Shown piece after piece: positions 1 through 11,264 of a stretch of DNA of 64,000 nt; the stretch's first letter is position 1, and each line of letters opens with the position of its first letter. This DNA is from Misgurnus anguillicaudatus. Taxonomy: Eukaryota > Chordata > Actinopteri > Cypriniformes > Cobitidae. Under the pieces are notes generated by a model. The model was given only the letters and a program-made list of their open reading frames with translations, searched no databases and had not been told where the DNA came from. The position numbers were made by a program, and so were the translations under genes. Location: NCBI RefSeq assembly GCF_027580225.2, contig NC_073348.2:29979001-30043000 (forward strand). Direction: 5' to 3'.

Positions 1-480
1 GACTGCCTTGACAAGTCAAGGAAAACTGAGCCTGAAACTGAAATGTTTTCCTATGTCTTAATTTGGTCACGTGGGAGTAAAGGGACCGTGTTGTAGACCG
101 GATCCATTTGTAAACATCTTGTTCTTTTTTGTGTAATTCTCTATTTTTACCCTTTTTCAGAGTTAGGCTACTATAGATTCATGTGTACTGAAAAATAACA
201 AGCTCCTATGGATTTGAACCAGAAGCTTGTCTGTGGTTGTCCGAGGGTTGGGAGTCCTATGATGAAAACTTGTCGCAGTGCAGGATGCTGGTGTCTGTGG
301 GAGAGCTAAGCAGCAAAATAAGTTCCCAGAGGAGAATCTACTCTATTTTCCAAAGAATATTAAAAAACCTAAGCAACTACTACTAGTAGTTTTTTTGTTT
401 GACTTTAGCATTTTTTGGTTTCAATTTGAACAGAAGTCACTTTTAGTGTTGACATAAAGAGATAATGTACCTCTAGGAAT
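1..480. other. Unassigned AT-rich DNA
   Basis: No coding region, repeat end or RNA gene is recognised in this stretch. Confidence 0.5.
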
Positions 481-575
481 TTACATTTACACACTTGGCT
501 TGGCAGATGCTTTCATCCAAAGCGACTTAAAGTGTATCCAAAGTATACATTTTTTATCAGAGCGTCTTTTGATAT
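481..575 (-). repeat. SINE 3' tail fragment
   Basis: On the minus strand this matches the tail of the SINE at 61300-61458. Shared words are the GCGACTT block, the TTTTATCAG block and the TTTACATTTA end. The tRNA-like head is absent, so only the tail remains. A second tail lies at 7518-7595. Confidence 0.6.
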
Positions 576-767
576 GTTAATGCTATGTTTTGTCAGTGGG
601 TACACCTTTGTACCTAAAGAGTGCATATTAGTACCTCAAACATTGTACCAAATATATAGCCTGACGTTATCATACTCAATTCTAGTCAGAATTTGAGTCT
701 GATACCGCTCCATTGGGCTGTGATTATGGAGCATGTTTCAACTGATCCAGGACATCGACACCTTGTG

Positions 768-1095
768 AACATCGCTTTGAGAGATCCTGTGTGCATCACG
801 TGTCATGCCAAAATAAGTGCCAGCTGCAGACACATCTAAAGGGTTTATGATAAAAGAGATGCTCGCGTTTGCCAGATACTTGCATCATCTCATGCGTAAT
901 CAGAGTTTAGGGTTAAGGGAGTGTCTTGCGTGTATTTTGTGAACGTGAGCGTCTCTTTTATCACAAATGGTTTTGACGCATATGCAGCAGGCACCCATCC
1001 CGACAAGACAAGCGATGCACATGGTTCACATGACGCAAAAAACACATATTTTGAATTAGCGCCCCACAGATGAGCAGTCACGAGCCGCCACTGAC
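768..1095. repeat. Foldback module shared with 39410-39700
   Basis: Two arms carry AAAATAAGTGCC-type and TTTATGATAAAAGAGA-type words in inverted order, with GCGTAATCAGAGTTTA between them. The same arrangement recurs at 39410-39700 with high similarity, including the trailing TTTTGAATTAGCGCCCC. No protein is encoded. Confidence 0.65.
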
Positions 1096-1105
1096 CATTT
1101 GTAAG

Positions 1106-1435
1106 TTAGATGTTAGACTTCATCCATTGGTTTCCGAAAAGGAGCTGGCAACGACCGCTAGTTATATCCACGTTGTCGTGCACGCCGAGTTGCCCATTTT
1201 CATTATGTCCCATCTTCTTAGCGACCATCGGAGCAAGCTGATCAAATAAACTTTTGCAGAATCTTGTATGAGGGACAGCAAAAACATCTTTCCGATCAAC
1301 AAATGCCTTGATCCCGTTTCTCTGTTCCTCTTTTAAAATCAATGTGCTGTCAATATCTTCTAGAACAGACTCGATGGCAGAATCTTCACATCTCAATTCT
1401 CCAGCGGCAGCCGTCTTTGTTGTAAACGGATTCAA
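1106..1435 (-). pseudogene. RecQ-like (RecS-like) helicase fragment
   Basis: The 109-codon reading frame starts MNPFTTKTAAAGEL and contains KEEQRNGIKAFVDRKDVFAV followed by PHTRFCKSLFDQLAPMV. The context is that of helicase motif I (Walker A) in RecQ-type superfamily II helicases: a Q-x-x-x-IKAF...DVFAV lead followed by a GKS-like P-loop. Here the loop reads TRFCKS, so the invariant glycine before KS is lost. The later part (GRCQLLFG) belongs to the same family but follows too soon after motif I, which indicates an internal deletion, and motif II (DExH) is missing. The family identity is recalled, not searched. The fragment lies inside the insertion at 658-1633 and was probably carried there as part of a transposon. 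It is non-functional as it stands. Confidence 0.55.
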
Positions 1436-1718
1436 TACAAGCGCTCTTTGATGACGTGGTTGATTACGGTACTGTTGATCATCTGTCCATCATCGTATCA
1501 AGCCCTTCCTGACAATTTGATTGGTTTGCCCAGCTTTGGACCATAGTTGCGCCACAACGGAGCGAAACCAGACTGAACTTCCCGACCTGAAATGTTGTGG
1601 GCGGGGCTAAGTTCATCTGGCACCCAGGCTACCAAATATATATACTTGCAATGGTACATATTAGGAACTTTTAGGGTACCTTTTCAGTGACAGCCTTTGT
1701 ACCATTTTTCTTGGAGTG

Positions 1719-3936
1719 GACTAATAAAAAACGAACAATTCTGAATCCTAAATTATATTCCTGTATTTCAAGAAAAAAATTTTTTATACAAAATATCAAA
1801 ACTTCTGTTGTCTGTAAAATAATAGCTAATGTTTTTTATGTGAATTCCAGTTTTCTAAAACCATAACAAACCAAAAATGTCATTCCTGATAGTCTTGAAG
1901 TGTTTTTCAAAAACAGTTATTTTGCACAAAGCAACTATACTCCAAGCACAAACAACGGCTCCTCAGGACGAGACATCAGGACTGTGCTAACACAAATTTG
2001 TTCATGGGTATGGTTATATTGTGGGTTAAGTTGTGTGCTCAAGTTTTCATCACAGGGTTGAGATACTTAGAGGACACAGCATACCTTGCCATAGGCAGAG
2101 GATAGCATGCACGCTGTCAATAATCAATTAGCCTGCCGGCACCTCAATGTGAGCGCCCGAAGGAGTCTGCTCAAAGCGTTCACCTTCTCTCTCATTCACG
2201 ACTCGCTAATTTCAGCCTTGCTGTTTTCTTTTATTAGATAAAGGCCTTCGACTGCTGTGCCTCTGTGTTTAATCTCAGAGACAGGCTGATGGAGAAATCT
2301 ATTCTGGAGGTGCTTTATTTATTTATTTTGAACGGTGTGGCCTAAAAGTATTTATGGAAATGTAAAGAGGGATTAAAAAGGGAATCAAAGACACACAACA
2401 TCAATTAAGTATTTATGGCACCGGTGTCTCTTGTGTAAGGTGAGTTTATTTTAAAAGTAGGGGAACAGTGCCAGCAAATCGGATGGGAAGGTCATGGGAC
2501 AGACCAAGGAAGAGAAATGCTCTTAAATCTCATTTAGTGTATTTAGTGCTTTAGCTAGTTTCACACACACACACACACACACGCACGCACGCACGCACGC
2601 ACACACTTCATATTAAAAAAGCTGTTATTGTTTAATATTAAAACTGTATATTGTGTAGGGCAACTTAATGCCTGCATGTTCACATCCTGCACATTTAAAT
2701 AAGCTGAAAACTAATTTGTGTTTATTTCCATTTAACAATATTCTTCATTAAATATACTTAATTTAATTTATTGCCATTTTATACATCAATACAGCGCTTA
2801 AATGGCTAACCTCAAATTGGCTGTCTTGGCAGCATAATAAACAAAACTGTTATTTACATTTTGAATACATTAAATACAGAAACTGAGCAACACAACAACA
2901 CGAGATGCTCTCAGTATAATCACTGAAGCTGTCGCTCAATGCGGCTTTGCAGTTTCACCGGACTCATTGTCCCTTTGTAACTGAGATACTCCATTCTGCA
3001 CAATAAAACTCTTCATTTAAAGTGGGTCCACATTGCAAGCGAGCTGTATGACGTACTGTAGCAGTTGCAAAATATTTTAGTAAAAACAGATGCTTGGGTA
3101 ATGTTTTAAGAATCGGACTACTTCAAACTTGATTAAAGGACAAGTTCGGTATTTTACACTTAAAGAAGAGTCTCATCGTATCCTCCAATTTCTAAATTAA
3201 TAATACAATTCCTTATAACCTTTGTCTTTAGGCTTTTTAATTATACTAGTTAAAATAATATCACATGAGGATCTGTCTTTTGTTCAAGTTTCTCAGCCAC
3301 AGCAGCACAACAAAACATTCTCTGTAGATGATTCCTTTGAGGGATTTATCAGACTCTATTAAATATAATAACATCTAAACTATTTGATAAATGAATGTAT
3401 ATCTAAACAACCCAACATAGGTAAAATTATAACCTGAACGGATTGGGTTCATAACTTTTTGACTAAACGCTGCTGGGATGAAAATAACCCATCAAATTTT
3501 TAGAGTGTATACGAATATACACTGTCAGCAAATACCTGTATGATAGAAGGATCTCAAGAGATCAGATTATAAATGTGACAGGTGTTGTAAAGTTTTATGT
3601 AGGCTCACTTTACTTTTTGTTAGATATGCACTTTTACTGCTGCTGCTCTTTCTCATATTTCCTTTAAACTGCTGCTGTATTATAAGCAATAGTTTTATCA
3701 CAGATCATGTATAGTGCAGACAACTTGGCTTTAGTTCAGAAATATGGGAGAATACAATGCTTGATTGTGATGGTTGGGTGTTGATACACTTGGACGGCCC
3801 ACCCAAATAAAATCAACATCTGGCAAGCACTGGTACGGTATACTTTAATCCAGACATTACACAATTGTTTTAGTGCAGCAGCCATATTTCCATAACTTTT
3901 GCCTTCATATATCTGAAACATTAAATCACCGGCTAC
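1719..3936. other. Unassigned AT-rich DNA with one repeat end
   Basis: This holds the CA/CGCA array at 2562-2606. At 3133-3156 there is a 24-base perfect match to the end of the miniature element at 56633-57180, beginning TTAAAGGACAAGTTCGGT. The rest shows no recognised gene. Short reading frames such as 3736-3921 look random. Confidence 0.5.
2562..2606. repeat. (CA)n/(CGCA)n microsatellite
   Basis: A run of CA dinucleotides is followed by CGCA tetranucleotides and returns to CA at the end. Confidence 0.95.
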
Positions 3937-4775
3937 TTAAAGGAAAAAAAAAAATAATAATTCCAGATAATTTACTCACCACCATGTCATCCAAAATGTT
4001 GATGTCTTTCTTTGTTTAGTTGAGAAGAAATTATGTTTTTTGAGGAAAACATTCCAGGATTTTAATGCAGTTTAAAATAGCAGTTTTCAAAGGACTCTTA
4101 ACGATCTCAAATGAGGCATAAGGGTCTTATCTAGTAAAACGATGTCATTTTTGGCAAGAAAAATAAAAAATGTACTTTTAAACCACAACTTCTCTTCTTC
4201 GTCCGGCTGTGTGACGCGCCAGCGCGACTACACGTAATTGCGTAATCACATCGAAAAGTCACATGTTACATATATAAAACGCACATTTGCGGACCATTTT
4301 AAACAATAAACTGACACAAAGACATTAATTAGTATCATTCCACATACAACAATGCCAGAACGGTCCTCTTTCTCCACACTTGTAAACACTGGGGCGTAGT
4401 TTCACATACGTCATTCGTGACCTCTTGACGTGATGACGTATTATGTGAGGTCGCACTGGCACGTCACACGACCGAAGGAAGACGAGAAGTTGTGGTTTAA
4501 AAGTGCATATTTTTCTTGCCAAAAATGACAAATTTTTCGCTAGATAAGACCATTATGCCTCGTTTGAGATCGTTTAGAGTCCTTTGAAACTGCAATTTTA
4601 AACTGCATTAAAACTGTTAAGTATTGGGATCCATTAAAGTCCATTAAAATGATAAAAATCCTGGAATGTTTTTCCTTAAAAAAGCATAATTTCTTCTCGA
4701 CTGAACAAAGAAAGACATCAACATTTTGGATGACATGGTGGTGAGTAAATTATCTTAAATTTTTTACATCAGTTG
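3937..4775. mobile_element. Palindromic miniature element, family P1, copy 1
   Basis: Long inverted arms run from TTCCAGATAATTTACTCACC on the left to its reverse complement, GTGAGTAAATTATC, on the right. Both arms carry TTGATGTCTTTCTTTG-type words. A near-identical copy lies at 51875-52769, where the ends read TTAAAGGATTA. The reading frame at 4325-4531 lies within the arms and is not a gene. No transposase is encoded, so mobility would require a protein from elsewhere. Confidence 0.8.
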
Positions 4776-5884
4776 GATTTGAATAAAAAAATCTAACATA
4801 TTCCGTAAAATTGTACCCAACAGCTCATTATTTCCGACAATAATCATTATTAGTTTTGAACACAAATTTTTATGTACTTGCTCAATAACTTTTTTTTACC
4901 ATAAAAGCTTAAAATAGTCAGTAATTTTATTGGTTAATGTGTTTTGTTAAATAGCCTGAAGTTAGGGTAAAGTTAGTTCCAATGTCCAAAATGCTTCGCT
5001 TTTGCTTTATTGCCATAATACAGGAATTGCAGATCTCTTGGTGATTGTCTGCTTTGTATATTTCCCCCTTTTGTGCACTAAGGATTAAAGATTTCTGGAT
5101 TTTGGAGAGCATGGGTGGACAGTCATTAACATTCTCCTATATTTATCTTGATGGCCATATTGAGAGCAGTTTCTCGTTTGTAATAAAAAGCCGTTATCAC
5201 GCACCGGGGTTAACCATCAGTTTACAAATTAGCTGCCAAACGCATTGCAAACTTAATATTAATCTAAATGGCCATTAGAGAATGACCGACCATTGGATTG
5301 TTGTTAAAGGGAAATAATTCACCTAATTCAACTTGAATGCAAATCAAAAGCCATTTTTAAAATGAGAGGGAGACTACATAAAAGAAAGTCTCCCGCTCAT
5401 TTTTCTTTTTTACAGGATATTGCGGCTGTTCTTGGAGGCCACACATGTCGCAAATTCACTGTGAATTATGACAAGCTTCAAGTATGTCAGGGAGAAAATG
5501 GAGGAAGCTAGCAAGAAATGCAGTGTATTTCATGTGTCAACACCCAGGACCAGTTTGGTGAGGTATAGAGCTTACAGATGGAGATTTGGGATGATGAGGT
5601 AGAGAGCTCTGAGCTCAATGGTTGTTCCTGAGGATAGTGCTGCTGAAGCCATTTTCACAGCCTGTTTGAATAAATTTATACTTGACTCGTGCTCCCCGCC
5701 AGTAAACAAGTCCTCAGGGTTCTTTAGGTTTAGGATGCTTTTCCAACTTTTTGCCTTTAAAACATTTGAGTGTGAGTATTTTAACAATTAAATTAACATC
5801 CAGAGATTCATTAGTAGTCTTTATTCTTTCCAAACATGTGTCTTTTTGTAGCCTACGTTTGTGACTCGTGCTGGCACATTAAGT
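4776..5884. other. Unassigned DNA
   Basis: Small reading frames at 4927-5112, 5045-5278 and 5572-5787 show no family resemblance. No repeat ends are recognised. Confidence 0.45.
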
Positions 5885-6255
5885 TTCAAAAATTAATTTA
5901 TTTATATCATGACATTCTCTATTTAAAAAACGTATAAACAAATTATGATTTGTTGGAATCTGACAAAAAAATGACAGAGCTACACCTGTTTAAAGTTGAT
6001 AGAGTCAGCAAAGTCAATTTTGAGAAAATCAAGTTAAAGATTTTTGAAGGTTCAAAAACGAAATCATCGCATCCATACCTTAAAATCACTAAAAGTTTTG
6101 TCACACACAAAAGTCAAAAACAATATCTATTGGAAAAAGTATTTGTTCAACTTTTTTCTTTCTTTTATTGTTTGATTGACATTGAGACACAGCTTTAAGA
6201 TCTATTGTAATGCAATGATCTTATGTTACACATTAGACTTTTCCCCAAGAGTTAA

Positions 6256-6471
6256 AGGCGGAGTCCATGATGTTTGAAAGCCAGTGTTGATATTTGAAAT
6301 CACCTAAACAAACACGCCCCTACCCCAATAGAATCCGGACCTTCTGTTGATAAACCCGCCCCACTCATAGGCAGCCCGGCGTTTGATTTGATTTTATTGG
6401 CTATAAGTGTGTTTTGGTAGTCGGCCCGTCTCCTTTCCCAACGCGTTTTTCAAACATCGTGGACTCCGCCT
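6256..6471. mobile_element. Miniature element flanked by TTAA
   Basis: The 216-bp element starts AGGCGGAGTCCATGATGTTT and ends with the inverted counterpart (one mismatch in the first 20). TTAA lies on each side. The related uninterrupted sequence near 31870 has a single GGTTAAC at the matching place, which supports a TTAA target duplication. Confidence 0.75.
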
Positions 6472-6782
6472 TTAACCAAACGTTAATTTAAGGCATAACA
6501 GATTACATCTGCATGAATTCTTGTCAAAACAGATATTTTTAAAACTATAATTTTGTGTGTGTGTATATTTATAAAAACAATACACACAAAGGTTGCATGC
6601 TCACGCCTCAGATCTGCCAGTCAGCGTGCGTAAGATCGTTTTCGAATCTTGTCACTATTAATAACTCTTTTAACATCAAGCAAGTCCTGCACTTTATTTA
6701 CTCATTCCTGCATGTTTTAAAACCTAAACGTGCAGTGGATAGTGGATGCACGCATCTTTGTATTAGATTAAAGGAAAACAAC

Positions 6783-7316
6783 ACAATTTTTCAATATTTT
6801 ACTACGTTCTTACCTCAGCATAGACAAATTAATACATACCTATCTTTTTTCAATTCATTCACTTGATCATTGTACAGCGCGTAGTGAATGTGTTGGCATT
6901 TGGCCTAGCCCCATTCATTCCTTAGGATCCAAACAGGGATGAATTTAAAGCCACCAAACACTTCCATGTTTTCCCTATTTAAAGACTGTTACATGAGTAG
7001 TTACTCAAGTATGTATGGTGGCATAAAATAAAACGTGGCAATTTTTTTAAGCTGATAAAAAATGAGAACTATATTGTATGGCGAAAGAGCACTTAGTTTG
7101 CAGGACTTTGACCTTGGGCTTTAAAAAGGGAAAACATGGAAGTGTTTGGTGCTTTTTAAATTCATCCATGTTTAGATCCTAAGGAATGAATGGGGCTAGG
7201 CTAAATGCTAACACATTCACGATGCGCTGTACAAAGTGCACACATTGAAAAACAATAGGTATGTTTTAATTCGTCTAAGTTGAGGTAAGAACATAGTAAA
7301 ATATTGAAAAACTGCG
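6783..7316. mobile_element. Foldback element inside the hAT relic
   Basis: Inverted arms of about 230 bp carry ATTCATTCCTTAGGATCC-like and AAACACTTCCATGTTTTCCC words on the left and their reverse complements on the right. A unique spacer of about 100 bp separates them. The relic sequence resumes on both sides, so the element inserted after the hAT copy. Confidence 0.8.
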
Positions 7317-7517
7317 GAAAAACATTACACGTCTCAGAAAACGTACAAATAAAGATCATTTTAGATGTTTAATGACTATTTAGAGCATTGAGATTGCTAG
7401 ACAAGGGCTTATTTTTATGAAAACCTCCATTTCGACCAAAATCGACATTTATACTTTCCTTCACCTGTAACTCAAAATTAGACCTTGCGCATTACGACTC
7501 ATTTTGCCAGCGTGGGT

Positions 7518-7595
7518 CCCATTTACATTTATGCATTTGGCAGACGCTTGTATGCAATGCGACTTTTATTGCGTTTAAGATATGCATTTTTCTTC
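7518..7595 (-). repeat. SINE 3' tail fragment
   Basis: Contains TTTACATTTATGCATTTGGC and a degraded GCGACTT block. This is the minus-strand tail of the SINE family seen complete at 61300-61458. Confidence 0.55.
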
Positions 7596-7596
7596 C

Positions 7597-7800
7597 ACTG
7601 GGACGGTACCCTTTCAGAAAGTACACCAAAGACGAGTCCATATTATTACCTCAGAGGTACATATTGGTACCAAAGAGTGCTTATTAGTACCTCAAAGATA
7701 CATAATTGGTGCCAAATGTATACATATACTGTATGTACCTGCCTAAATGGTACATATTAGGGCACTTCTCCAGTTGCAACTTGGGACCAATTATTTCTGA
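7597..7800 (+). repeat. GGTACC-rich miniature element, copy 2
   Basis: Begins near CCACTGGGACGGTACCCTTT, carries several GTACC words spaced about 25 bases apart and ends with TGGGACCAATTATTTCTGAC. The reading frame at 7485-7760 is a by-product of the repeat. Confidence 0.7.
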
Positions 7801-9867
7801 CATGTATATGTTGGTGCTTTGCTGAAAAGTATCTCATTAATAATGTACCATATTTATTATTTATATCCTGAAATAAGGTTGTTTCAAAAACATTGAGCGT
7901 CTAATAGCATTGACATCTCGTGCTTATTACAAAGTGATCTGCAGAGAATAGTGTCACCAGCAGTGTGAAGTCTAAAATTAATCTTAAATGTCAAGAACTA
8001 CTCGGTCACCGAGTGCTGACTTCTAATCATTTAGCAATTTACCTTGCATGTATTTGATGAACGACTCGCATTTTGCCCGTCTTCTGAAAGCTGTATGTAA
8101 CATTTGTGTTTGTTAAACCATGAAATGCTGATTTGCTCTTTGATCAACTCATTAAATGCACAGTTTGGTCCTGACGTGCACAATCAGCTTTTGTCTTCCG
8201 GTGTCACTTCACAGAAAAATTATCATCAATTAATAACCTCATGGAGAGTTTAAACGTGTGCCGTAGTGTTTTAGCACATCCAATGAGCAGGACAGACAGG
8301 TGAGACATTTTGTGGGATAATCACTCATTCTGACAGCCCAGAATTCGTGCTGACGTGAGAGATTAAAGGTCCGCCTGTCAGGCACCCACCACGCCGCCGC
8401 TCCACCCCCCTAAATTAGTGTCGCAAATAGGCGAGCGCAGTTTGACTGTGGCAGTTAATCCGGTTAGGAGACATGCACAAGCTGAGTTCTGCTGAAATCT
8501 AATCAGCTCTTTTCTTTGAATGCACACTTTTGTCTTCCCACTACATACAGTAGATGATATGCCTGGTCGCAAACGGTTCAAAGCAGCAAAAACTTTGAAA
8601 GTCATAGTGTATAGTGTGTGGGTTGTGATTAACACAATACAGCAGGAATAAATATACGCATTAGTCATTGCGCGGCACAAAGCGCATTTCTAGCAGCTCT
8701 GCGGTGATTAGTTTATTTCGAGTATACCGACACGCTGTAATTATTGTGATTATGTCGCGTTGGCCTTTTATTCATAAAGCACCACCTGGTGAAGTAATGG
8801 ATTTATATAAGCAGCAGCCTCTTTACTGGCTCATATCTGACCTTTGGATGTTGACATTTCTGTCACGTCGCTCTCTCTCCAACCATCAGCCATCTGAAAG
8901 TATAACAAATCTAATGTGCTGCACTTTTCTGTTGGATTTATAGAAACCGTTCGCAGGTCTCCAAGGGGACGCATGCACACGCAACTTGTGCGGCACCCTC
9001 CCCTGTGTCCTGTGTCGCAGCGCTGAGGTCACATCACAATGCGCATTAGTCTGCCTGTTACAGACCACTTCAAGTGTAATGTTATGCACTTCTGTGTGTG
9101 TGCGCGTGTACAGGCATTGGGATCAGACCTGGATGAAAAACACTGCTGTGAGAGGCGACTGCATTACTGCGATAACAGCTGTATAGCTGATGGCAACGCT
9201 GATCTGGAAATACAGTGGAGATTTGACAGCATGTGTGAGTGCGTGTGGATACACGTGCGCTGGGGTAGAAATTTAAGCATTGAAATTCCTCGCCCATAAC
9301 CCTGCTTTGTCAGAGTTGGGATTAGATTCATATTTAGGGCTGAAGAAATGCTGTAGTGTATCTCATTGAGTGCCTTTTCGTGATATTTAAGATGTACTGT
9401 AAGAAAGGACTGTGGCAACATCTTGAAGATGCTTAGAACAACCTACCTACAATCTTCCCTGAAGTATTTACACAGTACTGTATTTATATTATTTATTTAC
9501 CATGAAATAGCTTACTAGAGTGTTTCTTATGCAAGAATGGCTATGTACTGCATTAAAAAATACTGTACCAAACAACCTATCAAACATTCTCCTCTCACAA
9601 TGTAAACAACCAAATACACATCTTAGTACATTATAACAAGCTCACAGCATTTTGAATGCGAGTGTATACTTTGCCTAAATTGACTGCAAAATAGACAGAT
9701 CTTAATGCACCCAAGGCATCACCTGAATATTTTCAGTATTAAGTTTTCAGCACAGATAAAATTTTTGATCATCTTTTCATTATTATTAGGCATAGGTGTT
9801 TTGGCACATGCTTTGTCAAAAGCTCTCAAAAAACAAAAAGAAATGTACAAAAGATGTGCCTGGCATG
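7801..9867. other. Unassigned DNA
   Basis: No repeat ends or coding exons are recognised. Overlapping small frames on both strands at 8378-9421 lie in a slightly GC-richer patch and show no domain. This could be unique host sequence. Confidence 0.45.
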
Positions 9868-10020
9868 ACTTTATGTACTAATATGTACCCTTGTGGTACA
9901 GATATGTACCTTTGAGGAACCAGTTTGTACTTTTAAGGTACCAATGTGTATCTTTGAGGTACCAGTATGCACCTTTCAGGTACTTTTTGAAAGGTACCGC
10001 CCCAGTGACAACTTTTGTAA
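9868..10020 (-). repeat. GGTACC-rich miniature element, copy 3
   Basis: Tandem words of the type GTACCTTTGAGGTACCA recur about every 25 bases. They are followed by CTTTTTGAAAGGTACCGCCC and CCAGTGACA, the inverted form of the family start. Confidence 0.7.
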
Positions 10021-10188
10021 GTTTAATTTTTATCTAATACAGTATAGTATTTGGCTTACTGGTACAGAATCCGATTAAGAGGTCATATTTGACTTCATTA
10101 TGACATCATCACGGACGGTAGGGCATTATGACATCAACACTGGATGGCTGTGTGATTTCAATGAGGGCCTTTATAATTTTACACATTA

Positions 10189-10538
10189 AAGTGGGTTGCA
10201 CACCGGACAAGAAGCGTTGCATTGCGTCTAGGACAACTCAGAGGTATCATACACCGGAAGTGCACATTAAATAGCACGAGCTTGGTCAGATAGAGTCTAC
10301 TTCAAAATATACGTTAGCAGCCAATGTTAATCGTTAATGATTTGGGATTTAATGTTAAACTATGTGAGTGGCACTCTGTGGCGCGACAGGGATTTGAGCA
10401 ACTTCCTGAGTCATAGCTGGGTGCCGTGGACAGGCACCACCTGTCAGCGCTGGTGTGCGTATACTCATAGAAAACAATGTGTTCGTTTTTTTGGAGCGGC
10501 GCGGCGCTGAGCTGAGTCCGTTGTGTGACCCCCTTAAG
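10189..10538. mobile_element. Possible palindromic miniature element
   Basis: The left edge, TTAAAGTGGGTTGCACACCG, is imperfectly inverted at the right edge (TGTGTGACCCCCTTAAG). Internal GC-rich blocks (GCGGCGCGGCGCTGAGC) appear on one side only. No clean target duplication was found. Confidence 0.4.
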
Positions 10539-10767
10539 ACATCACAGGCATTATGACTTTAATGGTTCTTACTAGTGTTGGCCGATATGCCCCATAGTGA
10601 GATCGTCCTATCGTCGACCTGTGAGATCACCAATAGAGACAGAGCGCAGTTATGCTAATTTGAAAACCATACCTACCTGTGGGGAAAACAATCCAACCGT
10701 CTCCATTGACTTTGTATTGCGAGAGGACGCCTCCTTGTCAATTCTGGCTTATAATAAAAACAGAATA

Positions 10768-10905
10768 ATGCCTAAAAGCTGCTGTGTGACAATATGTACA
10801 GCTAACAAGCCAAAAAACCCAGAAATAAGTTTTTGTAAGCTGTTGAGCCGTAAAAACCAGCCTTTAAGGAGAAAAAAGTGGATTGCAGACTACGCTTCCC
10901 TCTAG
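10768..10905 (+). pseudogene. THAP-like N-terminal coding fragment, left arm
   Basis: From ATG 10768 the frame reads MPKSCCVTICTANKPKN and continues to a lysine/arginine-rich stretch before stopping after 45 codons. The first 40 residues look like the start of a THAP-type zinc finger: MPKSCC, a second cysteine pair and an NPE-hydrophobic-K block. The histidine end of the finger is absent. THAP domains are found in P-element-like and other DNA transposases as well as host proteins. Here the fragment is one arm of a foldback, so it is most likely a captured first exon of a transposase gene. The assignment rests on motif resemblance only. Confidence 0.45.
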
Positions 10906-10935
10906 TGGGCGCAGTTCTACTAATAGTAGTACTAT

Positions 10936-11037
10936 TAAAAGTTGCCTGTTTCCACTTTTGTGTCTTTAAACGCTCGTTTTTTGAGGTTCTTTGGCTTGTT
11001 AGCTGTACATTTTGTCTCACAGCAGCTTTTACGCATT
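10936..11037 (-). pseudogene. THAP-like N-terminal coding fragment, right arm
   Basis: This is the inverted partner of the left-arm fragment. From ATG 11037 it reads MRKSCCETKCTANKPKN, then diverges and stops after 33 residues. The cysteine spacing (CC...C) is kept although several other residues differ, as expected for an old inverted duplication. It is not a gene. Confidence 0.45.
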
Positions 11038-11264
11038 ATTCTGTTTGTGGTATAAGCCAGAAATGACAAGGAGGCAGCCACTCGCAATACAAAGTCAATG
11101 GAGACGGATGGATTGTTTTCCCCCGGTGGGCGTGGTTTTCAGGTTATGACGCGTTGCGCTCTGTCTCTATACACGATAGTATCGGGGGGCGGGGCAATAG
11201 TTACTTGTTTATCTACTTGTTCATTTTTGACAAGCCACTTGGTGGCCAAAAAAGAAGCTGATTT

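Larger units (their letters stand above)
658..1633. mobile_element. Insertion carrying a helicase fragment
   Basis: This block interrupts a GGTACC-type element. The direct repeat TACCAAATATATA flanks it on both sides, and its ends are weakly inverted (TAGCCTG against CAGGCTA). Inside are a foldback module (about 768-1095) and a minus-strand helicase-like fragment. The direct repeat partly overlaps AT-rich sequence, so the exact ends could shift by a few bases. The superfamily is not determined. Confidence 0.6.
592..1718 (+). repeat. GGTACC-rich miniature element, copy 1 (split)
   Basis: The left half (592-657) and right half (1634-1718) together give the usual order of this family: start near GTACACCTTTGTACC, a GTACC-rich middle, then a GTACCTTTTCAGTGACAG block. 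The halves are separated by the insertion at 658-1633. Complete relatives elsewhere end in CACTGTCAG / CTGACAGTG. Confidence 0.65.
5885..7440 (-). mobile_element. Decayed hAT relic with two insertions
   Basis: Read on the minus strand, this follows the order of the intact element at 31256-32259. Shared blocks include the TTTAGATGTTTAATGA / GAGCATT block (7355-7395), the AACTCTTTTAACATCAA block (near 6663) and the GTTGGAATCTGA block (near 5953). Both terminal repeats are lost. Two later elements sit inside it, at 6256-6471 and 6783-7316. The reading frames at 5950-6198 and 6555-6866 fall within this non-coding relic. Confidence 0.7.
10597..11175. mobile_element. Foldback element with a coding start in both arms
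   Basis: The arms are inverted around about 10920. The left arm has CTCCATTGACTTTGTATTGC, CAGAATAATGCCTAAAAGCT and TACAGCTAACAAGCC, and the right arm has the same words reversed and complemented. Each arm holds an ATG in an equivalent position. The outer edge near 10573 resembles a hAT end (TAGTGTTGGCCGATATG), but its partner is not clear. Confidence 0.75.

Noticed and set aside
1106..1435. Functional helicase gene
   Set aside because: The P-loop is damaged, motif II is missing and the fragment is only 109 codons inside an insertion.
4325..4531. 68-codon minus-strand frame
   Set aside because: It lies in the arm of palindromic family P1. The related arm at 52178-52552 has an unrelated open frame, so neither is conserved as protein.
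7485..7760. 91-codon reading frame
   Set aside because: It covers a SINE tail joined to a GTACC-rich miniature element.
8378..9421. Cluster of overlapping small frames suggesting a gene
   Set aside because: The frames occur on both strands, with no domain, no consistent splice sites and no codon bias that I can see.
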